Shown here: positions 51,177-63,156 of the stretch, in pieces
Layout: each line of letters opens with the position of its first letter
How positions within the stretch are numbered: the stretch's first letter is position 1
Source of the DNA: Pacificimonas aurantium
GTDB taxonomy: Bacteria; Pseudomonadota; Alphaproteobacteria; Sphingomonadales; Sphingomonadaceae
DNA length: 64,000 nt
NCBI RefSeq assembly: GCF_020092905.1
Contig: NZ_JAGSGB010000001.1
Location: forward strand, 1-64,000
Reading direction: 5' to 3'
The notes under the pieces: model-generated
Databases searched by the model: none
Told to the model about the DNA's origin: nothing
The model's input: the letters and a program-made list of their open reading frames with translations, nothing else
Translations under genes and position numbers: made by a program

Positions 51177-51216
51177 GCGAGGCGCTGCCAAGCGCGCGCC
51201 GCGGCCGAGAGGCGGT

Positions 51217-52419
51217 TCAGTCGAGCGCGGCGCAGGCCCGCTGGATACGCGTGCACGCGTCCTCAAGCACCTCCGTCGAAACCGCGTAGGAGACGCGGAA
51301 GGCGGGGCTGAGACCGAAGGCGGCGCCGTGAACGACCGCGCAGCCCTCCGCTTCGAGCAGGTAGGTGGCGACGTCCTCGTCCGAGTTCAGAACGGACCCG
51401 CCGGGCGTTCGCTTGCCGATCATGCCGCCGCAGTCCGGGTAGACGTAGAAGGCGCCCTGCGGCTTCACGAGTGTGAGGCCGTCGGCCTGGCCCAGCATCG
51501 ACAGGACGAGGTCGCGGCGCTTCTGAAAGACCGCAGCGCGCTCCTTCAGAAAGTCCTGCGGCCCCGTCAGCGCTGCGCGTGCCGCCTCCTGCGCGATGGC
51601 GCAGGGGTTTGTGGTGGACTGCGACTGCAGCTTGCGCATCGCGGCGATCAGCGGCTTCGGCCCGCCGGCAAAGCCGATGCGCCAGCCGGTCATCGAATAG
51701 GCCTTCGACGCGCCGTTGATCGTCAGGGTGCGCTCGCGAAGGTCGGGCGCAAGCTCGGCGACCGTATGAAAGGCGAAATCCTCGTAGACGATATGCTCGT
51801 AGATATCGTCCGCCATGATCCAGACGTGCGGATGGCGGCGCAGCACCTCGATCAGTCCCTCGATCTCCACCTTCGTATAGGCGGCTCCGGTGGGGTTGGA
51901 CGGCGAGTTGAAGATGAACCACTTGGTCTGCGGCCCGATCGCCTCCTCGAGCTGCTCGGGCGTGATCTTGAAGCCCTGGTCCGCGCCGCCCGACACGATC
52001 ACGGGCGTGGCACCCGCAAAGCTGACGATGTCGGGATAGCTGACCCAGTAGGGCGCGGGGATGATGACCTCGTCGCCGGCATCGAGCGTCGCCATCAGCG
52101 CGTTGAAGATCGTGTGCTTGCCGCCAACATTCACGGAAATTTCGTCGCGGGTGAATTCCAGTCCGTTGTCACGCGCGAACTTCTCGCGCACGGCATCCTT
52201 CAGCTCGGGCGTTCCGTCGGGCGCGGTATATTTGGACTTGCCGTCGCGAATGGCCTGAATGGCGGCTTCGCGGGCATGTTCGGGCACGGGAAAGTCGGGC
52301 TCTCCGGCGCCCAGGCCCAGCACGTCGCGGCCCTCGGCTTTCAGCTCGTTCGCCCGCGTTGTCACTGCCACCGTGGGGGAGGGAGCGATGCGTCCGATCG
52401 CCTGCGACAGTCGCGCCAT
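51217..52419 (-). CDS. aspC: Class I pyridoxal-phosphate aminotransferase (aspartate type)
   Basis: 400 residues. KAEGRDVLGLGAGEPDFPVP, IIPAPYWVSYPDIVSFAGAT, NSPSNPTGAAYTKVEIEGLI and the PLP lysine in INGASKAYSMTGWRIGF mark the AspB/AspC-type I-gamma aminotransferases, making aspartate from oxaloacetate and glutamate. Several related transaminases share these motifs. Confidence 0.9.
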   Translation of the reverse strand: MARLSQAIGRIAPSPTVAVTTRANELKAEGRDVLGLGAGEPDFPVPEHAREAAIQAIRDGKSKYTAPDGTPELKDAVREKFARDNGLEFTRDEISVNVGGKHTIFNALMATLDAGDEVIIPAPYWVSYPDIVSFAGATPVIVSGGADQGFKITPEQLEEAIGPQTKWFIFNSPSNPTGAAYTKVEIEGLIEVLRRHPHVWIMADDIYEHIVYEDFAFHTVAELAPDLRERTLTINGASKAYSMTGWRIGFAGGPKPLIAAMRKLQSQSTTNPCAIAQEAARAALTGPQDFLKERAAVFQKRRDLVLSMLGQADGLTLVKPQGAFYVYPDCGGMIGKRTPGGSVLNSDEDVATYLLEAEGCAVVHGAAFGLSPAFRVSYAVSTEVLEDACTRIQRACAALD

Positions 52420-52458
52420 GGGTCGTTGGTCCTTCTGGTATCCGTGCGGAGACCGGCC

Positions 52459-54252
52459 TTAGAACTCGCCCTGCGGCAGTGCAACAAGCCGTACCGGGAG
52501 CAGTCCCCTTAGCGCATTGCCGAGATAGACCCGCCCCTCTTCCAGATCGGCGGCGGTCAGGTCGGCCTCCTGCGCCCTGTGCTCGCGCAGCATCGCGGCA
52601 CGCAGAATGCCCGGTAGAAGGCCCCGGCGCGACGGCGGCGTCGCATAGCTTTCGCCGCGTGCAACGAAAAGGTTGGTGAAGCTGCCCTCCGTCAGCAGAC
52701 CGTCCGGACGGATGAAGATCACCTCGTCGGTACCCGCGGCGCGCCGAGCGTCGTCGTAGAAGGCGCGGTCGCTCGTCTTGTGAAACAGGCGCACGTCATC
52801 GGCGGATACCGGCAGCGGGACGATCGCCGCGGTGAGCTCATCCTTCGGCGCAGGGCAGTGAGAGGAGGACACAGAGACCGATCCGGCGCTGCCGTAGAGC
52901 AGGCGGATCTTTGCGGCCTCCCCCGCACGGCAGAGACCTCGCAGGCGTTCGGTCAGCTCTTCAAAGTCAGGCCGGGGAAAGCCGAAATACGCTGCCGACG
53001 AAGCAAGCCTGTCGAGATGCAGATCGAGGTGCGCCACCTCCCCCTCCTCGCAGCGCATCGTCTCGATCAGATGGAAGGGCCGCCCGGACGCACTGAGGAA
53101 GGCGGCCTTGGTTCGCGTTTCCTGCCACTCGGCTTCCGGATCGGAATCGGCGACGATGCCCCCGCCGACGCCGAGGCGCAGGCCAGAACCCGCAACTTCC
53201 ACAGTCCGTATGGCGACGTTGAAGCGGGCATGCCCCTGGGGAGATATCCACCCGATGCTGCCGGTATAGATGCCGCGCCGGGCAGCTTCGGTCTCGGCGA
53301 TGATCTGGCCCGCCCTTACCTTGGGGGCCCCGGTGATCGAACCGCAGGGAAACATCGCGCGCAAAACGTCGACGGCGGACGCGTCCCCGCGCAGCTCAGC
53401 CTCAACGCCGGTAACCATCTGGTGAACCGTCGGATAGGTCTCGATAGAGAAGGGGTCGCGGACCTCGACCGAACCCGGCTTCGCGATGCGCGACAGGTCA
53501 TTTCGAATGAGGTCGGTGATCATGAGGTTTTCGGCGCGGTTCTTCGGATCGTCCATCAGTTCGCGCCGAACCGCCAGGTCTTCATCCGTTACCGCCGCCC
53601 TGCGCGCCGTTCCCTTCATCGGCCGGGCGAGGAGGCGCCCCTCGGTAAGCGCAAAGAACAGCTCCGGCGATGCGGAGAGAATCCAGTCTCCGGCAGGCTC
53701 GTGCAGCAGCGCCCCTTCGCCCATCCGCTGGACGCGTCTCAGCCGATCATAGAGCGCCATGGGATGACCCTGGAGCCTGCCCTGGACCGCGTAGGTGAAG
53801 TTCGCCTGATAGATGTCGCCCGCGTGGATATAGTCGAGGATCCGGCCGATCGCGGAGAGGTAGCGGCTCCTGTCCAGGTCCTGCGACAGAGCGCTCACAC
53901 CGGCGCGGCGCCCGGTAAGCCAAGACGCGGAAAGCCTTTCCCAGTCCGTTTCCAGCGGCTGGCGGAACAGACCGAAACGAAGAAGAGGCGCAACCCCTGC
54001 CTTTCTCGCCGCGCCGGTCTCGCCCCTCATACGCGGTTCGAAGGCCGCAGCGGCCTCATAGGCCAGATACCCGGCGGCCCACCATCCGCCTGCCACCGCC
54101 GCCTCGACCTCCTCGAGCGCGCCGGGAACCGCGTCGGCGCTCCTGGCTTCGATCCAGCGCTGCGGAGATGAGAACAGCAGCCCCGGTCGCCGCGCCGCCG
54201 ACAGACGGGCGTCGTCGAAAAACAGGAAGGGGCGGGCGGGATCGAATGTCAT
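52459..54252 (-). CDS. pabB: Fused aminodeoxychorismate synthase I / aminodeoxychorismate lyase (PabB-PabC)
   Basis: 597 residues. Roughly residues 90-380 form a chorismate-binding domain (YIHAGDIYQANFTYAVQGRL, MKGTARRAAVTDEDLAVRRE, ENLMITDLIRNDLSRIAKPG, FPCGSITGAPKVRAGQIIAE). Residues 390-597 form a PabC-like fold-IV PLP domain (FHLIETMRCEEGEVAHLDLH, EVIFIRPDGLLTEGSFTNLF). Together they make p-aminobenzoate for folate. The fusion is known in proteobacteria. The glutamine amidotransferase PabA is not adjacent. Confidence 0.92.
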   Translation of the reverse strand: MTFDPARPFLFFDDARLSAARRPGLLFSSPQRWIEARSADAVPGALEEVEAAVAGGWWAAGYLAYEAAAAFEPRMRGETGAARKAGVAPLLRFGLFRQPLETDWERLSASWLTGRRAGVSALSQDLDRSRYLSAIGRILDYIHAGDIYQANFTYAVQGRLQGHPMALYDRLRRVQRMGEGALLHEPAGDWILSASPELFFALTEGRLLARPMKGTARRAAVTDEDLAVRRELMDDPKNRAENLMITDLIRNDLSRIAKPGSVEVRDPFSIETYPTVHQMVTGVEAELRGDASAVDVLRAMFPCGSITGAPKVRAGQIIAETEAARRGIYTGSIGWISPQGHARFNVAIRTVEVAGSGLRLGVGGGIVADSDPEAEWQETRTKAAFLSASGRPFHLIETMRCEEGEVAHLDLHLDRLASSAAYFGFPRPDFEELTERLRGLCRAGEAAKIRLLYGSAGSVSVSSSHCPAPKDELTAAIVPLPVSADDVRLFHKTSDRAFYDDARRAAGTDEVIFIRPDGLLTEGSFTNLFVARGESYATPPSRRGLLPGILRAAMLREHRAQEADLTAADLEEGRVYLGNALRGLLPVRLVALPQGEF

Positions 54253-54363
54253 CGGGGGCGGCTTACCCCGCGCCCTACGTCACGGCCAGAAGCGCCCCTC
54301 CCCGAAGCATCTCCCGCCCGGTGCCAATTGACCGCGCGGCACCGAGAGACCATCTCAAAGACC

Positions 54364-55026
54364 ATGACACAGCCCGAAACCGCTCCGCTCGCCGCCTGCA
54401 TCGTCCCCGTCACGCCGCTGCAGCAGAATTGCACGCTGTTCTGGTGCACGAAGACGATGAAGGGCGCGCTGGTCGACCCCGGCGGCGATCTCGACCGACT
54501 GAAAGAGGTCGTCGCGGAAAAGGGTGTCACCCTGGAAAAGCTGCTGGTGACCCACGGCCATCTCGACCATTGCGGCATGACCGGCGTGCTTGCCGAAGAG
54601 CTGTCGCTGCCGATCGAGGGACCGCACCCGGAAGACAAGTTCTGGATCGACCAGGCCGGCGAGCAGGGCGAGCGCTTCGGCATGACGGGCACCCGTCCCT
54701 TTACGCCGGATCGCTGGCTCGACGACGGCGATACCGTGACGGTGGGCGAGCTGGAACTGAACGTCTTTCACTGCCCCGGACATACGCCCGGGCATGTGGT
54801 CTTCTATCACGAACCCTCGAAGCTTCTGATCGTCGGCGACGTGCTGTTCCAGGGTTCGATCGGCCGCACCGATTTTCCGCGCGGCAACCACCAGCAGCTC
54901 GTCGATGCCATTCACGAGAAGCTCTTCACGCTGCCGGAGGACACCGCCTTCGTCCCGGGACACGGTCCGATGTCGACCATCGGCCGGGAGAAAAAATCCA
55001 ATCCCTTCGTCGGGGCCTACGGCTAG
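54364..55026 (+). CDS. MBL-fold metallohydrolase (glyoxalase II-like, YcbL type)
   Basis: 220 residues from ATG 54364. Metal-binding motif THGHLDHCGM (HxHxDH), CPGHTPGHVVFYH, VGDVLFQGSIGRTDFPRGNH and GHGPMST at the end. The set matches the short type II glyoxalase/YcbL group that cleaves S-lactoylglutathione or related thioesters, in keeping with glutathione synthesis in this organism. Confidence 0.87.
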   Translation: MTQPETAPLAACIVPVTPLQQNCTLFWCTKTMKGALVDPGGDLDRLKEVVAEKGVTLEKLLVTHGHLDHCGMTGVLAEELSLPIEGPHPEDKFWIDQAGEQGERFGMTGTRPFTPDRWLDDGDTVTVGELELNVFHCPGHTPGHVVFYHEPSKLLIVGDVLFQGSIGRTDFPRGNHQQLVDAIHEKLFTLPEDTAFVPGHGPMSTIGREKKSNPFVGAYG

Positions 55027-55033
55027 GCTGCGA

Positions 55034-55441
55034 TCAGGCGAGCGCCCCCGCCGCAAGGACCAGTGCCCAGACACTGAATGCAAGCAAGACCAACAAGGTA
55101 AGCACGGTTCCGAAGATTCGCGGCCTGTTCGGGCCGGAATTGCTGGCCGACAGGTCCATTCCCCAGGCGTGAAGCAGCCGCCCGCCCACGAACACCAAGC
55201 CGCCGCCCCCCAGCCAGAATGGCGAACCGCCGGCAAATTCCAGAAGGCCCGTAAGTATGAGCAGGATCGGCACATATTCGCTGAAATTGCCATGCGCCCG
55301 CGACCTGGCGAGAAGAAGCGGACTGCCGCCGTCGCCAAGCGAAACCTTCCCGGCGAAGCGCAGCTGAATCACCCGAAACGTAAGTGCGAGGTAGATCAAC
55401 CCCAGAACGCCCGCCACCATCGTCGTGACTGTCAGGATCAT
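55034..55441 (-). CDS. MAPEG-family membrane protein
   Basis: 135 residues with four hydrophobic helices. RSRAHGNFSEYVPILLILTG and the later FVGGRLLHAWGMD are diagnostic of the MAPEG family (microsomal glutathione transferase-like). Role in bacteria mostly unknown; perhaps glutathione-linked detoxification. Convergent with the MBL-fold gene, 7 bp between stops. Confidence 0.85.
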   Translation of the reverse strand: MILTVTTMVAGVLGLIYLALTFRVIQLRFAGKVSLGDGGSPLLLARSRAHGNFSEYVPILLILTGLLEFAGGSPFWLGGGGLVFVGGRLLHAWGMDLSASNSGPNRPRIFGTVLTLLVLLAFSVWALVLAAGALA

Positions 55442-55632
55442 TCCAAGCTCGCCCCCGTTTCTTTCATATGATCGGCTTACCCGGGGTGCCTCCCGCTGAA
55501 CAGGGGCAGGCTTGCATCTGGAGAGGAAATCGCTATGTGGAGCGCCTTCGTCGGCACCGGTGACCGGGGCACCGCCCCTTGCGCGCTATCGAATCGCCGA
55601 CCCGATAAATCTACGACAGGAACAGGTGCCCC

Positions 55633-55812
55633 ATGGCCGTCCCGAAGAGAAAAGTATCGAAGTCCCGCCGGGACATGCGCCGTGCGCACCACGCGCTGGC
55701 TGCGAAGAACTTCCAGGAATGCTCCAACTGCGGCGAGCTCAAGCTGCCGCACCATGTGTGCGAGGCGTGCGGTCACTATAATGACCGCGAGGTCATCGAA
55801 GTCGGCCTTTAA
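55633..55812 (+). CDS. rpmF: 50S ribosomal protein L32
   Basis: 59 residues, [20 protein letters not shown], then the zinc ribbon [18 protein letters not shown] with all four cysteines, so the zinc-binding form. Start ATG 55633; stop TAA at 55810-55812. First gene of the rpmF-plsX-fabH-ihfA-merR block. Confidence 0.96.
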   Translation: MAVPKRKVSKSRRDMRRAHHALAAKNFQECSNCGELKLPHHVCEACGHYNDREVIEVGL

Positions 55813-55836
55813 GAGCCTGCTCGCAGGCGCGCCCGC

Positions 55837-56886
55837 ATGACTGCCGAGCCCGTTCTCGCCATCGACGTGATGGGAGGCGACGAAGGTGCGCCTGTCACCA
55901 TGAAGGCTGCCGAGCTCGCCCGGAAGCGCTATCCCGAGCTGAAATTTCTGCTGTTCGGCGATGAAACGGTCATCGGCGAACACCTGTCCGGTCTGCCCAA
56001 GCTGGCGGAACGCAGTTCCGTCGTGCACACCGATGTGGAGGTGAAGGGCACCGACCGGCCTAGCCAGGTGCTGCGAACCGCGCGCCGCTCCTCGATGGGG
56101 CTCGCCGTCCAGGCCGTGAAGGCCGGCGAAGCTCAGGCCGCCGTCTCCGCCGGTAATACCGGCGCGCTGATGGCGATGGCGAAACTCGGCCTGAAGACCA
56201 TGCCGGGCATCGACCGCCCTGCCCTGGCCGCTCTCCTTCCCACCATGGGAACCGACAGCGTGATGCTGGATCTGGGCGCCAATTCCGAATGCGATGACGA
56301 GAACCTGATCCAGTTCGCGCTGATGGGCGCCGCTTTCGCGCGGATCGTTCTCGGCGTCGACGAGCCCAAGGTCGCCATCCTCAACATTGGCGAGGAAGAG
56401 CTGAAAGGCACCGACGAGCACAAGGAAGCTGCCGAGGCCCTGAAGATCGCCAGCCCCGGCCTTGCGATGGAATATACCGGCTTCGTCGAGGGCGACAAAA
56501 TCGGCCGCGGGGATGTCGACGTCATCGTATCGGACGGGTTCTCGGGCAATGTCGCGCTGAAGACCGCCGAGGGGACCGCCCGGCTCGTCGTCGAATTGCT
56601 GCGCCGCGCCTTCCGCTCGAACCTGTTCTCGATCATCGGTTTCTTCATGTCGCGCCGCGTGCTGAAGCAGCTTCGCTCACATCTCGACCCGAACGCCCAT
56701 AACGGCGCGGTCTTCCTGGGCCTGAACGGCCTGGTCGTGAAAAGTCACGGAGGCGCGAACATCGAGGGCTTCGCGAACGCCATCGGGGTCGCCCGCGACC
56801 TCATCACCGACGATATCGCGCACCGGATCCGCGAGGACCTGGCGCGCTTCGAGGAGCGGCGCGCCGTCCCGGAAGCCGCGCAGTGA
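55837..56886 (+). CDS. plsX: Phosphate acyltransferase PlsX
   Basis: 349 residues, [20 protein letters not shown] at the N-terminus, [20 protein letters not shown] and [20 protein letters not shown]. It converts acyl-ACP to acyl-phosphate for glycerolipid synthesis at the inner membrane. It begins 24 bp after rpmF and overlaps fabH by 4 bp. Confidence 0.96.
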   Translation: MTAEPVLAIDVMGGDEGAPVTMKAAELARKRYPELKFLLFGDETVIGEHLSGLPKLAERSSVVHTDVEVKGTDRPSQVLRTARRSSMGLAVQAVKAGEAQAAVSAGNTGALMAMAKLGLKTMPGIDRPALAALLPTMGTDSVMLDLGANSECDDENLIQFALMGAAFARIVLGVDEPKVAILNIGEEELKGTDEHKEAAEALKIASPGLAMEYTGFVEGDKIGRGDVDVIVSDGFSGNVALKTAEGTARLVVELLRRAFRSNLFSIIGFFMSRRVLKQLRSHLDPNAHNGAVFLGLNGLVVKSHGGANIEGFANAIGVARDLITDDIAHRIREDLARFEERRAVPEAAQ

Positions 56887-57869
56887 GCGGCGCAACCGGC
56901 GCGGCAATCGGAAACGTCCGCGCACGAATTACCGGATCGGGAAGCTACCTGCCGCAGCGCGTGGTCCCGAACAACGAACTTACCTCCAAGGTCGAGACGA
57001 GCGACGAGTGGATCGTCGAGCGGACCGGCATTCGTCAGCGTCACATCGCGGCTGAGGGTGAGTTTACCTCGGACCTTGCCGTTGCCGCCGCGAGAAACGC
57101 CCTGAAGGCTGCCGGCCTCGACGCGACCGATATCGACCTGATCGTGGTCGCGACGGCGACGCCGGACCAGACCTTCCCTTCCACCGCGACGACCGTCCAG
57201 CACAAGCTGGGGATCAAGGACTGCACGGCCTTCGATGTGGCGGCGGTCTGCTCGGGCTTCCTCTACGGGCTCTCGGTCGTCGATGCGATGATCAGGTCGG
57301 GCCAGCATCGCCGAGCGCTCCTCGTGGGCGCGGAGACGTTCAGCCGCATCCTCGACTGGGAAGACCGTGCCACCTGCGTGCTGTTCGGCGACGGCGCCGG
57401 CGCTGTCGTCATGGAAGCCGATCAGGGGGACGCTGGCGTCCTTGCGACGCGGCTGCATGCCGACGGCACGCACAACCAGCTTCTCTATGTCGATGGCGGT
57501 CCTTCGACCACGGGAACCGTCGGCAAGCTGCGCATGGCCGGCAAGGAAGTGTTCCGCCACGCGGTCGTGAATCTCGCCGCGGTCTGCCGCGAAGTGCTCG
57601 ACATGGCGGACCTCGACCAGTCGGACATCGACTGGGTCATCCCGCACCAGGCGAATCTCCGGATCCTCGACGCCACGGCGCGCAAGCTCGGCCTGGGCAT
57701 GGACCAGGTGGTCGTGACGGTCGATCAGCATGCGAACACCTCCGCCGCCAGCGTGCCGCTGGCGCTCGACACTGCCGTTCGCGACGGCCGAATCAAGGCC
57801 GGCGATCTACTCATGCTGGAGGCGATGGGCGGCGGATTTACGTGGGGCGCCAGCGCGGTCCGTTGGTAA
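56883..57869 (+). CDS. fabH: 3-oxoacyl-[ACP] synthase III
   Basis: 328 residues from GTG 56883 (ATG-type overlap with plsX). Catalytic Cys in [20 protein letters not shown], His in [18 protein letters not shown] and Asn in [17 protein letters not shown]. It starts fatty-acid synthesis by condensing acetyl-CoA with malonyl-ACP. Confidence 0.96.
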   Translation: MSGATGAAIGNVRARITGSGSYLPQRVVPNNELTSKVETSDEWIVERTGIRQRHIAAEGEFTSDLAVAAARNALKAAGLDATDIDLIVVATATPDQTFPSTATTVQHKLGIKDCTAFDVAAVCSGFLYGLSVVDAMIRSGQHRRALLVGAETFSRILDWEDRATCVLFGDGAGAVVMEADQGDAGVLATRLHADGTHNQLLYVDGGPSTTGTVGKLRMAGKEVFRHAVVNLAAVCREVLDMADLDQSDIDWVIPHQANLRILDATARKLGLGMDQVVVTVDQHANTSAASVPLALDTAVRDGRIKAGDLLMLEAMGGGFTWGASAVRW

Positions 57870-57926
57870 CGGCTTTCCATCGCTGACCTGCTTTGCTAGC
57901 AGAATCGCGAACCTCAGGGGAACGCC

Positions 57927-58226
57927 ATGACGACTTCACCGACCCTCACACGCGCCGAACTGGGCGAAGTCGTGCACGAGGAACTCGGCCTGTCCCGCAG
58001 CGAGTCGGTCCAGCTGGTAGAAACCGTTCTCGACACCGTCAGCGACGCGCTGGTCCGCGGGGAGAATGTGAAGATTTCTTCTTTCGGCAGTTTCATCCTG
58101 CGCGACAAGAACCGCCGCATGGGCCGCAATCCGAAGACCGGTGAGGAGGTTCCGATCGAGCCGCGCCGGGTCATGACCTTCCGGCCCAGCCAGATCATGC
58201 GCGAGAAGATCAACGGCAAAGACTGA
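57927..58226 (+). CDS. ihfA: Integration host factor alpha subunit
   Basis: 99 residues of the HU/IHF fold: [40 protein letters not shown] and [20 protein letters not shown]. Position after fabH and before a MerR gene identifies the alpha subunit. It bends DNA, which is often needed for sigma-54 promoters such as those of the PEP-CTERM genes (inference). Confidence 0.95.
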   Translation: MTTSPTLTRAELGEVVHEELGLSRSESVQLVETVLDTVSDALVRGENVKISSFGSFILRDKNRRMGRNPKTGEEVPIEPRRVMTFRPSQIMREKINGKD

Positions 58227-58237
58227 GCCGCAGCGAC

Positions 58238-58648
58238 GTGGCCAAGTCTCCCGACGCTCTGCGCACGATCAGTGAGGTTTCCGAAGATGTCGGCGTGCCC
58301 CAGCATGTCCTGCGATTCTGGGAAACGAAGTTCACGCAGCTGAAGCCCATGAAGCGCGGCGGCGGCCGCCGTTACTATCGCCCCGGCGACATCGCGCTCA
58401 TTCGGTCGATCAACCGCCTGCTCTATACCGATGGCCTGACGATCAAGGGCGTCCAGAAACTGCTGCGCGAGCGGGGCGTGAAAGCCATCGCGAACGCAGA
58501 GGCACCGCTGGACGGTTCTGCTGCTCCGGCGGGCAGCGGAAACGGAGCCGCCACCGAAGACGCGCAGAGCGACCTGCCCCTGAACGTGCAGGTTCGCATC
58601 GCCGCGATCAGGGACCGGCTTCTCAGCGCCGCCAACGCAGCGGAATAG
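58238..58648 (+). CDS. MerR-family transcriptional regulator
   Basis: 136 residues from GTG 58238. Winged helix [20 protein letters not shown] followed by [41 protein letters not shown] is the second half of the domain. No metal- or drug-binding cysteines are present. This uncharacterised regulator is a fixed neighbour of ihfA in alphaproteobacteria. Confidence 0.9.
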   Translation: MAKSPDALRTISEVSEDVGVPQHVLRFWETKFTQLKPMKRGGGRRYYRPGDIALIRSINRLLYTDGLTIKGVQKLLRERGVKAIANAEAPLDGSAAPAGSGNGAATEDAQSDLPLNVQVRIAAIRDRLLSAANAAE

Positions 58649-58666
58649 GTCAGGTAAGGCTGGGAG

Positions 58667-58682
58667 GGGGCCTGCCGGCCCC
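58667..58682. terminator. GC hairpin between convergent merR and pckA
   Basis: GGGGCC-TGCC-GGCCCC, 18 bp after the merR stop and 18 bp before the pckA stop. No U-run, but the position between convergent genes fits a bidirectional terminator. Confidence 0.4.
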
Positions 58683-58700
58683 ACCCCCCGAAAAACCTCG

Positions 58701-60305
<1,605 letters not shown>

Positions 60306-60466
60306 GGGCTGTCTCCCCTATAGTGCATGTCGTGCAGAACGGCTCTGATCCGAAGGTGTCGGCCCGGCCTTTCGCTTTCGGTCGCGCATACACCGCGACT
60401 CGGAATTGGTCAAAACATGGCGGCTAGAATTAGCGTGCATAGACCCTGTCGAATCTATGGGTCAGA

Positions 60467-61195
60467 ATGGAAGCCATGAGCGCGACGATCGCCTTGGTCG
60501 ACGACGACCGGAACATCCTCACCTCCCTGTCCATCGCCCTGCAGGCGGAGGACTTCTCCACCCGTGTCTATTCGGACCCGGTGACCGCCCTGAAAAGCAT
60601 CGCCGACAACCCGCCGGACCTGGCCATCCTCGACATCAAGATGCCGCGGCTCGACGGCCTGGAACTGCTGCAGAAGCTGCGCGAAAAAACAGATGTGCCG
60701 GTCATCTTCCTGACGTCGAAGGACGCGGAGATCGACGAAGCGCTGGGCCTGTCGATGGGCGCCGACGACTATATCGGCAAGCCCTTCTCGCACCGGCTGC
60801 TGGTAGAGCGAATCCGCGCCGTGCTGCGACGCGCGGCATTCCGGCAGCAGGACAGCGGCGACGAGGGGGGCGCCGACGACAAGCGCCTCGAACGCGGGCG
60901 GCTGACGCTCGACCTGGGCCGGCACCACACCAGCTGGGACGGCAAGGACATCACGCTGACGGTGACCGAGTTCCTGATTCTGGAGACCCTCGCGCACCGT
61001 CCCGGTTTCGTGAAGTCGCGCGAGCAGCTAATGGATGCGGCCTATCAGGATGACGTCTATGTCGACGACCGCACAATCGACAGCCACATCAAACGGCTCC
61101 GCAAGAAATTCCGCGCCGTCGATCCGGAGTTCGGAGCCATCGAGACCCTCTACGGAGCCGGATACCGCTTTGCCGAAGGCGGCAGCGGCGACTGA
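60467..61195 (+). CDS. chvI: Response regulator ChvI
   Basis: 242 residues. Receiver domain [20 protein letters not shown] with phospho-acceptor Asp near 56 ([20 protein letters not shown]), lysine in [16 protein letters not shown], and an OmpR-type winged helix ([40 protein letters not shown]). ATG 60476 (MSATIALV) is an alternative start. With ChvG it senses acid or envelope stress in alphaproteobacteria. Confidence 0.92.
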   Translation: MEAMSATIALVDDDRNILTSLSIALQAEDFSTRVYSDPVTALKSIADNPPDLAILDIKMPRLDGLELLQKLREKTDVPVIFLTSKDAEIDEALGLSMGADDYIGKPFSHRLLVERIRAVLRRAAFRQQDSGDEGGADDKRLERGRLTLDLGRHHTSWDGKDITLTVTEFLILETLAHRPGFVKSREQLMDAAYQDDVYVDDRTIDSHIKRLRKKFRAVDPEFGAIETLYGAGYRFAEGGSGD

Positions 61196-62729
61196 CGCCG
61201 ACGATAGCCAACTAAGATGGTCGCGCAGCTGGTCGCTGACCACGCGCATCCTGGCTGTGAACCTGTTCGCGATCCTGATGTTCGCAGGCGGCCTGGTCTA
61301 TCTGGAAAGCTTTCGCGACAGGCTCCTCGCCCAGCGGCTGGAGGAGATGCGTGCCGGGGCGGTCCTGATCGCGGCAGGCATCCGCGACGACGCCGCGCCG
61401 GAAGTTCGCCGCCTGATCGCGGTTGCCGGCGCCGAGACGCGAACCCGGATTCGCATCTACGGGCCGGGCGGCGAAAAGCGACTGGACAGCTGGGACGTGG
61501 CGCCGCCCACCTATGCGCTGGCCGATCCCGCAACCGAGGACTGGCGGCTGACTGCCGCGCGAAGCATCGACCGGTCCATCGACTTCCTCGTCGGCGCAGA
61601 ATCGCCGCCCTATCTGGACACCTCCCTGCCCGACCGCCGGCAGTCATATGCCGAGGCGGAAGCCGCGCTTGCGACCGGGCAGGTACAGGACGCGCTGCGC
61701 TTCGCGCCCGACCGCACGCCGCTGACCTACTCGGCCGTCCCGCTGGAAGGCGGCGAGGTGCTGACCATTTCCGCCAATGCGCAGGACATCACGCAGGTCG
61801 TCCGCGACGAGCGCGCGGTCCTCTTCGCGATTTTCCTGGGCGTCCTTGGCCTGTCGCTGATGCTCACCAGCTTTCTTGCGCGCACCATCGTCCGCCCGCT
61901 GAGGCGGCTGGCGCTCGCCGCCCAGCGGGTTCGCCTCGGCAGGTCGCGCGAAGTGACGGTGCCGCGCTTCAAGAAACGGCGCGACGAGATCGGCGAACTC
62001 GCCCGCAGCCTGTCCGACATGACGGCCGCGCTGCGCAGCCGTATCGATGCGACCGAGACCTTCGCCGCCGATGTGGCGCATGAGCTCAAGAACCCGCTCG
62101 CGTCGGTGAAGAGCGCCGTCGACAGCCTGGGCAGTGTCCGCGACGAAAAGCTGAGGGCGCAGCTGCTCGAGGTCGCGCGCGCCGACGTCCAGCGAATCGA
62201 CCGCCTGATCTCGGACATCTCGGATGCCTCTCGGCTCGATGCGGAGCTTAGCAGGGCACGTATGGAGCCCGTCGACCTGGCGGCCATGGCAACGGCATTC
62301 TCGGAGCTTTACCAGGGCCGCGGCCTGCCGCGCGGCGTCAGCATCGCCGTCGAGCGCGCCGAGCAGAGCGCGTTCCTCGTGCCGGGGGACGAGTCCCGTC
62401 TCGGCCAGGTTGTTCGCAACCTGATCGACAACGCCGTCAGCTTCTCGCCCGATGGGGGGCGGGTGGAGCTTTCTCTCGAACGGCATGGCGACGAGGTGCG
62501 GCTGATCGTCAGCGACGAAGGACCGGGCATACCCGAGGGCGCGGAGGAAAAGATCTTCCGCCGCTTCTATTCCGAGCGCCCCGAGGGCGAGGGCTTCGGC
62601 CAGCATAGCGGTCTCGGCCTCGCCATCTCTCGCGCCATCGTCGAAGCGCATGAGGGCCGTCTGACGGTCGAGGCGGCTCGGGACGGCGGCCGCGGCGCAC
62701 GGTTCATCATGAGCCTGCCCGCAATATGA
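61170..62729 (+). CDS. chvG: Sensor histidine kinase ChvG
   Basis: 519 residues when started at TTG 61170, which overlaps chvI by 26 bp; no ATG lies at a suitable place, so the start is uncertain. Membrane helices near 28-45 ([20 protein letters not shown]) and after the periplasmic sensor ([20 protein letters not shown]), a HAMP region, the H-box [21 protein letters not shown]-box [20 protein letters not shown] and G-boxes [12 protein letters not shown] and [20 protein letters not shown]. Partner of ChvI, possible translational coupling. Confidence 0.9.
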   Translation: MPKAAAATDADDSQLRWSRSWSLTTRILAVNLFAILMFAGGLVYLESFRDRLLAQRLEEMRAGAVLIAAGIRDDAAPEVRRLIAVAGAETRTRIRIYGPGGEKRLDSWDVAPPTYALADPATEDWRLTAARSIDRSIDFLVGAESPPYLDTSLPDRRQSYAEAEAALATGQVQDALRFAPDRTPLTYSAVPLEGGEVLTISANAQDITQVVRDERAVLFAIFLGVLGLSLMLTSFLARTIVRPLRRLALAAQRVRLGRSREVTVPRFKKRRDEIGELARSLSDMTAALRSRIDATETFAADVAHELKNPLASVKSAVDSLGSVRDEKLRAQLLEVARADVQRIDRLISDISDASRLDAELSRARMEPVDLAAMATAFSELYQGRGLPRGVSIAVERAEQSAFLVPGDESRLGQVVRNLIDNAVSFSPDGGRVELSLERHGDEVRLIVSDEGPGIPEGAEEKIFRRFYSERPEGEGFGQHSGLGLAISRAIVEAHEGRLTVEAARDGGRGARFIMSLPAI

Positions 62730-63151
62730 GTTTTCGCATTCACGCGACCTGCGTGTCGATCGGCGGGCGCGGCGTTCTGCTGCGCGGCCCCTCGGGTAGC
62801 GGCAAATCGGACCTGGCGCTGCGCCTGATCGACCGCGGAGCGTCGCTCGTCAGCGACGATACCACCATCGTCGAGCGGACGGGGCACACCGCTCCCCTCC
62901 TTCGGCCGGTCGAGAAATTCGAAGGCGTGATCGAAGTGCGGGGCCTCGGCCCGTGCCGGGTACGGCATGCCGCCGCCGCGCCTCTTTCGCTGATCTGCCG
63001 TCTGGGATCGCGCCCCGCCCGCCTGCCGGCACCGCATTACCGCCGTTTCGGCCGCGAGACGGTTCGGGAGGCCTGCGTCGATGCGCAGCTCCCGTCCGCG
63101 CCGATTCTGATCGAGATGCTGTTGAACGGCGCGGCGCTTCCCCTAGACTGA
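62726..63151 (+). CDS. hprK: HPr kinase/phosphorylase, short alphaproteobacterial form
   Basis: 141 residues, lacking the N-terminal domain of Gram-positive HprK. P-loop VLLRGPSGSGKSDLALRLID followed by RGASLVSDDTTIVER. It phosphorylates a serine of HPr in the nitrogen-type phosphotransfer system. Overlaps chvG by 4 bp and precedes rapZ, the usual alphaproteobacterial order. Confidence 0.92.
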   Translation: MSFRIHATCVSIGGRGVLLRGPSGSGKSDLALRLIDRGASLVSDDTTIVERTGHTAPLLRPVEKFEGVIEVRGLGPCRVRHAAAAPLSLICRLGSRPARLPAPHYRRFGRETVREACVDAQLPSAPILIEMLLNGAALPLD

Positions 63152-63156
63152 GACGG

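Noticed and set aside
55534-55840. Small frame with a good GGAGAGG ribosome site upstream of rpmF (starting MWSAFVGTGDRG)
   Set aside because: It runs through rpmF in another frame. A short leader peptide is possible, but I see nothing to support it beyond the ribosome site.
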